Source: Bacillota bacterium (GTDB taxonomy: Bacteria; Bacillota; Clostridia; Clostridiales; Clostridiaceae). From it: 10,197 nucleotides of DNA. A program made the translations under genes and the position numbers. This document shows positions 7,436-10,197 of the stretch, piece after piece. Under the pieces are notes generated by a model. The model had not been told where the DNA came from. It saw nothing but the letters and a program-made list of their open reading frames with translations, and made no database searches. Every line of letters begins with the position of its first letter. Position 1 is the stretch's first letter. The stretch is from contig JAJYBA010000046.1 of the NCBI GenBank assembly GCA_021779235.1, positions 1 to 10,197 of the forward strand, in the 5' to 3' direction.

Positions 7436-7450
7436 ATTTTTCAGAATAAG
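7436..7450. promoter_or_regulatory. Weak CodY-box-like site in the oppA leader
   Basis: The 15-mer ATTTTTCAGAATAAG matches the CodY motif AATTTTCWGAAAATT at 11 of 15 positions, including the central TTTTCAGAA. It lies downstream of both oppA promoter candidates, a position where CodY can act as a roadblock. Peptide transporters are common CodY targets in Firmicutes. Chance matches at this level are frequent in AT-rich DNA. Confidence 0.25.
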
Positions 7451-7473
7451 ATACTTTCATTTTATAACTACAG

Positions 7474-7505
7474 TCTTCAAACACTATTTAAAGTTAGTTT
7501 GAAGA
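7474..7505 (-). repeat. Inverted repeat in the oppA leader
   Basis: TCTTCAAAC (7474-7482) and GTTTGAAGA (7497-7505) form a perfect 9-bp inverted repeat around 14 nt. It lies just downstream of the proximal oppA promoter candidate, so it would be near the 5' end of that transcript. No U-run follows on the minus strand. Confidence 0.45.
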
Positions 7506-7529
7506 ATAAGAGCATGATAACTTTCATAA

Positions 7530-7558
7530 CCTATAAAAAATAAAAAATATTGCGTCAA
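7530..7558 (-). promoter_or_regulatory. Putative proximal promoter of oppABCDF
   Basis: Minus-strand -35 TTGACG (7553-7558), 17-bp A/T spacer, then -10 TATAGG (7530-7535). The expected start is near 7523, giving a leader of about 160 nt. The cre-like site lies immediately upstream of the -35. Confidence 0.4.
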
Positions 7559-7571
7559 TTCAGACTATAAA

Positions 7572-7585
7572 TGAAAACGTTTTGA
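7572..7585. promoter_or_regulatory. cre-like site (CcpA operator candidate)
   Basis: TGAAAACGTTTTGA matches the catabolite-responsive element consensus TGWAARCGYTWNCW at 13 of 14 positions, with G in place of the C near the end. It is nearly palindromic around the central CG. It lies just upstream of the proximal oppA promoter and about 130 nt into the transcript of the distal one, so CcpA binding could affect either. This is a single motif match and no CcpA gene is in view. Confidence 0.4.
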
Positions 7586-7591
7586 TTTCGT

Positions 7592-7619
7592 TTAAGAAAG
7601 AATGAAATCCTTTTCTTAA
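7592..7619 (-). repeat. Inverted repeat next to the cre-like site
   Basis: TTAAGAAA (7592-7599) and TTTCTTAA (7612-7619) form an 8-bp inverted repeat with a 12-nt interior. It falls in the leader of the distal oppA promoter and upstream of the proximal promoter. It could be an operator or a weak RNA hairpin. Confidence 0.3.
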
Positions 7620-7718
7620 TGTTTAATCCGTAGTAAATCTTGTAAGTAATTGTTGTTTAATTATATTGAACAATGAGAAATTTGAATTGTTTTATGTATT
7701 TATTATCATTTTTCTATC

Positions 7719-7747
7719 ATATTAGCATATTTTTTGTAAGTTGTCAA
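7719..7747 (-). promoter_or_regulatory. Putative distal promoter of oppABCDF (consensus -35, extended -10)
   Basis: A perfect minus-strand -35 TTGACA (7742-7747), a spacer of exactly 17 bp ending in TGC (extended -10 motif), and -10 TAATAT (7719-7724). This is the best sigma-A match in the interval. Transcription would start near 7712 and give a leader of about 350 nt before the oppA GTG. Confidence 0.6.
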
Positions 7748-7804
7748 ACTTATCTGTCGTTTTAGTTGAGTGTTTGTTGATTTTATTATGATGTGATTTC
7801 AAGT

Positions 7805-7851
7805 AAAATATTCATATTACGAATTCATAATTATAATATTATGAATATTTT
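7805..7851. repeat. 12-bp inverted repeat with a nested alternative arm
   Basis: AAAATATTCATA (7805-7816) and TATGAATATTTT (7840-7851) are perfect reverse complements with 23 nt between. A second left arm, ATTCATAAT (7823-7831), can pair with ATTATGAAT (7838-7846), so the right arm has two competing partners. It lies 50-100 bp upstream of the dapA promoter and outside the oppA transcripts, which suggests a DNA operator rather than an RNA structure. Confidence 0.5.
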
Positions 7852-7903
7852 CTTGCATACTGCATCTTGCTGACTTTCAAATTTTTTTTTAAAAGTATAT
7901 ATA

Positions 7904-7931
7904 TTTTCACTTATGGGTTATATAATATAAT
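7904..7931 (+). promoter_or_regulatory. Putative dapAB promoter
   Basis: TTTTCA (7904-7909, 4/6 match) is followed by 16 bp and a perfect TATAAT (7926-7931). An overlapping TATAAT sits at 7921-7926. An A/T-only tract at 7880-7894 could act as an UP element. The expected start is near 7938, leaving a leader of about 175 nt before dapA. Confidence 0.5.
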
Positions 7932-7943
7932 AAAGAAAAATAT

Positions 7944-8021
7944 TTTAGTGATAATTCACATATTCTTTTAATTTATTATCTATTAACATGATGAAATGCT
8001 TCACTAAAGACAATCTAGATT
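7944..8021 (+). repeat. Inverted repeats in the dapA leader
   Basis: TTTAGTGA (7944-7951) and TCACTAAA (8001-8008) are perfect 8-base reverse complements that would close a large loop at the start of the dapA transcript. A perfect 10-base palindrome, AATCTAGATT, follows at 8012-8021. The function is unknown; no known riboswitch core is recognised between the arms. Confidence 0.35.
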
Positions 8022-8077
8022 AATAAATATATAGTAATAAAAATAAAACAGTTTATGGAGAATAGCAATTTATGATT

Positions 8078-8107
8078 GTTATCTACTCCTGATAACTACG
8101 AGGAGGT
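8078..8107 (+). promoter_or_regulatory. dapA ribosome binding site with two competing hairpins
   Basis: The strong Shine-Dalgarno sequence AGGAGGT (8101-8107) lies 6 nt before the dapA ATG. CTCCT (8086-8090) can pair with its AGGAG (8101-8105) and hide it. GTTATC (8078-8083) can instead pair with GATAAC (8091-8096), which puts CTCCT in the loop and disrupts the sequestering helix (or allows a loop-SD pseudoknot). Both pairings are visible in the sequence; regulation is inferred. Confidence 0.4.
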
Positions 8108-8113
8108 AATCTT

Positions 8114-9010
8114 ATGAGTATTTTTAAAGGTTCTGGTGTTGCAATAGTCACTCCATTTAATGAAAGAGGAGTAGATTTCAAAAAACTTGAAGAATTAATA
8201 GAATGGCATATTAATTCTAAGACAGATGCTATTATAGTATGTGGTACTACAGGCGAGGCTTCTACAATGACAGAGCAAGAGAGAAAAGAAACTATAAAGT
8301 TTGTAGTTGATGTAGTTAATAAGAGAATTCCAGTAATCGCTGGTACAGGAAGTAATAACACTGCTGCTGCAATAAGCATGAGTAAATGGGCAGAAAAAAT
8401 AGGAATAGACGGGTTACTTGTGATTACCCCTTATTACAACAAAACTACTCAAAAGGGCTTAGTTGAACATTTCAAAGCAATTGCAAACAGTGTAACTTCA
8501 CCAATAATAATATACAACGTTCCTTCAAGAACAGGTCTTAATATTAATCCACGCACACTTGAAAAACTATGCGCAGTACAAAATATTGTAGCAATTAAGG
8601 AAGCAAGTGGTGATATAAGTCAAATAGCACAAATTAAAGCACTATGCGGAGATAGGTTAGACATCTATTCTGGTAACGACGACCAAGTTATACCTATACT
8701 TTCTTTAGGTGCCATCGGAGTTATCTCTGTCCTTGCAAATATAATTCCTACTGACATTCACAACATGTGTGAATTATATTTAAAGGGTGAGCATGCAAAG
8801 GCTCTAGAAATTCAACTCAAGTCTCTTGCTCTTAATAACTCTTTATTTATAGAAACTAATCCTATCCCTGTAAAAACAGCTATGAATCTTATGGGAATGG
8901 AAGTAGGGCCTTTAAGACTACCTTTATGTGAAATGGAAGAAAATAATTTGGAAATTCTAAAAAAAGAATTAAAAGCATATAATATCACTTTAAAGGAGGA
9001 AATTAGATGA
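8114..9010 (+). CDS. dapA: 4-hydroxy-tetrahydrodipicolinate synthase
   Basis: A 298-residue cytoplasmic class I aldolase that condenses pyruvate with aspartate-4-semialdehyde, the first committed step towards diaminopimelate and lysine. The TIM-barrel landmarks are in place: VTPF at 12-15, GTTGE at 44-48, TPYYNK at 105-110 (Tyr108), YNVPSRTG at 134-141 (Tyr134, Arg139), Schiff-base Lys162 in IKEASGD, and SGNDD at 186-190. Length is normal. The ATG at 8114 is set by AGGAGGT 6 nt upstream. Its TGA overlaps the dapB start (ATGA), so the two are co-translated. It is divergent from oppA across a 750-bp control region. The sequence is clearly of the DapA type, though NanA/KDG aldolase relatives share the fold; the dapB partner settles it. 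Confidence 0.97.
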   Translation: MSIFKGSGVAIVTPFNERGVDFKKLEELIEWHINSKTDAIIVCGTTGEASTMTEQERKETIKFVVDVVNKRIPVIAGTGSNNTAAAISMSKWAEKIGIDGLLVITPYYNKTTQKGLVEHFKAIANSVTSPIIIYNVPSRTGLNINPRTLEKLCAVQNIVAIKEASGDISQIAQIKALCGDRLDIYSGNDDQVIPILSLGAIGVISVLANIIPTDIHNMCELYLKGEHAKALEIQLKSLALNNSLFIETNPIPVKTAMNLMGMEVGPLRLPLCEMEENNLEILKKELKAYNITLKEEIR

Positions 9011-9762
9011 TTAGAGTGCTTCTGAATGGATGTAACGGAAAGATGGGCAAAGTTATTTCCGAAATGGCTAAAGCATCTACAACCCTTTCAATTGTTGCCG
9101 GTGTTGATAAAAATTCCTCTAATTTAAACTATCCCTGCTACAATAGCATATATGAATGTGAAAATGATGTAGATGTAATTTTAGATTTTTCAAGACCAGA
9201 TGCTCTAGATGCCTTATTCCTTTATTCTAAAGAGAAGAATATACCTATTGTGTTCTGCACTACTGGTTACTCACCAGAACAGTTGTCTAAAATTCATTCC
9301 CTAAGTAATGAAATTGCAGTATTCCATTCTGCAAATATGTCTATAGGTGTTAATGTTGTTAATAATATACTTAAAAGTATAAGCAATATGCTCTATAAGG
9401 ATTTTGATATTGAGATAATTGAAAAGCATCACAATCAAAAGGTTGACGCTCCGAGTGGTACCGCTCTACTTCTTGCAAATACAATTAAAAATTCTATTGA
9501 AGAAGAAACCATCTTCGTAAGTGGACGTGATGGTTTAAGTAAAAGACAACCTAAAGAAATAGGTATTCATGCTGTAAGAGGTGGAAATATTATAGGTGAT
9601 CATGAAATCATATTTGCTGGCACGGGAGAATGCATTGAAATTAAGCATACCGCAATATCAAGAGAAGTTTTTGCAATAGGTGCATTAAAAGCATGTGAAT
9701 ATATATACGGAAAAGAAAAAGGTCTATATAATATGGATGATGTAATTAATATTTCAATTTAA
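9007..9762 (+). CDS. dapB: 4-hydroxy-tetrahydrodipicolinate reductase
   Basis: A 251-residue cytoplasmic enzyme that reduces the DapA product with NAD(P)H to tetrahydrodipicolinate. The N-terminal Rossmann domain has the nucleotide-binding loop GCNGKMG at 8-14 and the CTTGY segment at 84-88. The substrate domain has the signature EKHHNQKVDAPSGTA at 139-153, with His141/His142 and Lys145 in the catalytic positions, and GRDG plus HAVRGG (188-193) further on. Length is at the short end of the normal range. The start overlaps the dapA stop by 4 nt (ATGA), with AAAGGAGG ideally placed inside the end of dapA. Nothing further downstream on the plus strand belongs to the operon within the window. Confidence 0.97.
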   Translation: MIRVLLNGCNGKMGKVISEMAKASTTLSIVAGVDKNSSNLNYPCYNSIYECENDVDVILDFSRPDALDALFLYSKEKNIPIVFCTTGYSPEQLSKIHSLSNEIAVFHSANMSIGVNVVNNILKSISNMLYKDFDIEIIEKHHNQKVDAPSGTALLLANTIKNSIEEETIFVSGRDGLSKRQPKEIGIHAVRGGNIIGDHEIIFAGTGECIEIKHTAISREVFAIGALKACEYIYGKEKGLYNMDDVINISI

Positions 9763-9852
9763 CCTTTCAAAAAAATAACCTTGGAACTAGAGAAGCAATC
9801 TCTGAAATATAAAATACTTCATTTGATTGCTTCAAAGGTTTCAAGTTTTTTT
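9761..9852 (+). terminator. Terminator-like hairpin after dapB
   Basis: GAAGCAATC (9792-9800) and GATTGCTTC (9825-9833) form a perfect 9-bp stem, and its interior can pair further (TGAA/TTCA, TAT/ATA). Outer arms AACCTT (9777-9782, or AACCTTT at 9761-9767) and AAGGTT (9835-9840) extend it past an internal bulge. A run of seven T follows at 9846-9852, five nt after the outer stem. It is longer than a typical intrinsic terminator but well placed for one. Confidence 0.55.
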
Positions 9853-9974
9853 AATAACTCAGTTATGTTTAAAATTTCAACGAAATTTCACAAGAAAATT
9901 TTTCTTTGTTTTGTGATTGGTAATTATGTTCTATGGCAAAGAGAAAATTTCAATGATAGTATATGTTGACGCTA

Positions 9975-10197
9975 TTAATGTAGTTTCACCACAGGTAAAG
10001 TTTTAATCCATTTTTCCATTCTATCTAGCCCCTCTTCTAACACTTCTAAACTATAAGAATATGAAATCCTGATGAAACCTTCTCCACCTGTGCCAAAAGC
10101 TGACCCAGGTACAACAGCCACCTTCCCTTCATATAGCAATCTGTCACAAAACTCCTCACTGCCCATAGAAAATTTTGTTATAGAGGGAAATATATAG
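9975..10197 (-). CDS. Class I/II PLP-dependent aminotransferase (C-terminal end, 5' part off the window)
   Basis: The last 73 residues of an aminotransferase of the aspartate-aminotransferase fold, open to the right edge. It enters with YIFPSITKFS, then runs through VAVVPGSAFG and FIRISYSYS. The Arg in the latter (codon 10068-10070) corresponds to the conserved Arg that binds the substrate carboxylate in this family. A helical tail (LEEGLDRMEKW) ends at a TAA at 9975-9977. The PLP lysine and the substrate-specificity region lie outside the window, so the amino donor cannot be named. The neighbouring dapAB makes a role in aspartate or diaminopimelate-related metabolism plausible, but it is transcribed convergently and need not share regulation. 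An internal ATG at 10164-10166 is not the real start, since the family sequence continues upstream of it. Confidence 0.9.
   Translation of the reverse strand, partial: YIFPSITKFSMGSEEFCDRLLYEGKVAVVPGSAFGTGGEGFIRISYSYSLEVLEEGLDRMEKWIKTLPVVKLH

Larger units (their letters stand above)
7364..8113. promoter_or_regulatory. Divergent oppA/dapA control region
   Basis: A 750-bp gene-free interval, strongly AT-rich. It contains two minus-strand promoter candidates for oppA, one plus-strand promoter candidate for dapA, a cre-like site, a weak CodY-box-like site and several inverted repeats (7403-7421, 7474-7505, 7592-7619, 7805-7851, 7944-8008). No lysine riboswitch or T-box core is recognisable upstream of dapA. 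Confidence 0.6.

Noticed and set aside
7938..8113. Lysine riboswitch or T-box upstream of dapA
   Set aside because: I looked for the purine-rich conserved core of the lysine riboswitch and the T-box GGTGG-ACCGCG motif and found neither; the leader is too AT-rich for either.
8083..8379. 98-residue minus-strand frame across the dapA start
   Set aside because: A shadow of dapA; it has no family resemblance, and dapA is unambiguous.
9781..9969. 62-residue plus-strand open frame starting with TTG
   Set aside because: It lies on the dapB hairpin and in low-complexity AT-rich sequence, has no ribosome binding site at proper spacing and no recognisable domain.
1..10197. CRISPR array, tRNA/rRNA, insertion sequence or prophage genes
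   Set aside because: No regularly spaced repeats, no cloverleaf or rRNA segment, and no transposase or integrase reading frame was seen.

Overview
This AT-rich window looks like a chromosomal segment of a Gram-positive, low-GC anaerobe, most likely Clostridium or a close relative. The reasons are the codon use, the strong AGGAGG/GGGGGA ribosome binding sites, the lipobox-type solute-binding protein and A/T-rich sigma-A-like promoters. This is inferred from style and gene content; no marker gene settles the species.

Layout. (1) Positions 1-1062, minus strand: the head of a second oligopeptide-transporter operon (oppB2 and the first 38 codons of oppC2, which runs off the left edge). (2) 1063-1728: no gene. 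It holds a likely promoter and a roughly 335-nt leader for operon 2, and the terminator of operon 1. (3) 1729-7363, minus strand: a complete oppA-oppB-oppC-oppD-oppF operon read right to left (lipoprotein receptor, two permeases, two ATPases). A 9-bp stem-loop separates oppA from oppB. (4) 7364-8113: a 750-bp divergent control region with two candidate oppA promoters, a cre-like site, several inverted repeats, a dapA promoter and a dapA leader with a possible Shine-Dalgarno-sequestering hairpin. (5) 8114-9762, plus strand: dapA-dapB, the first two steps of the diaminopimelate/lysine branch, overlapping by ATGA. (6) 9763-9974: terminator-like hairpin sequence. (7) 9975-10197, minus strand: the C-terminal end of a class I/II PLP-dependent aminotransferase that enters from the right edge and converges on dapB.

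How it works together. OppA captures peptides outside the cell, OppB/OppC form the pore, and OppD/OppF hydrolyse ATP. DapA and DapB make tetrahydrodipicolinate for meso-DAP (cell wall) and lysine. The most notable structural fact is that 1-1062 and 4529-5590 are colinear paralogous copies without a single indel. The similarity ends at the oppB start codon, so operon 2 has its own unrelated upstream region and no oppA ahead of oppB. I do not see a clearly novel system. The best leads are the tandem opp duplication and the structured, unassigned 5' leaders of oppA, oppB2 and dapA.
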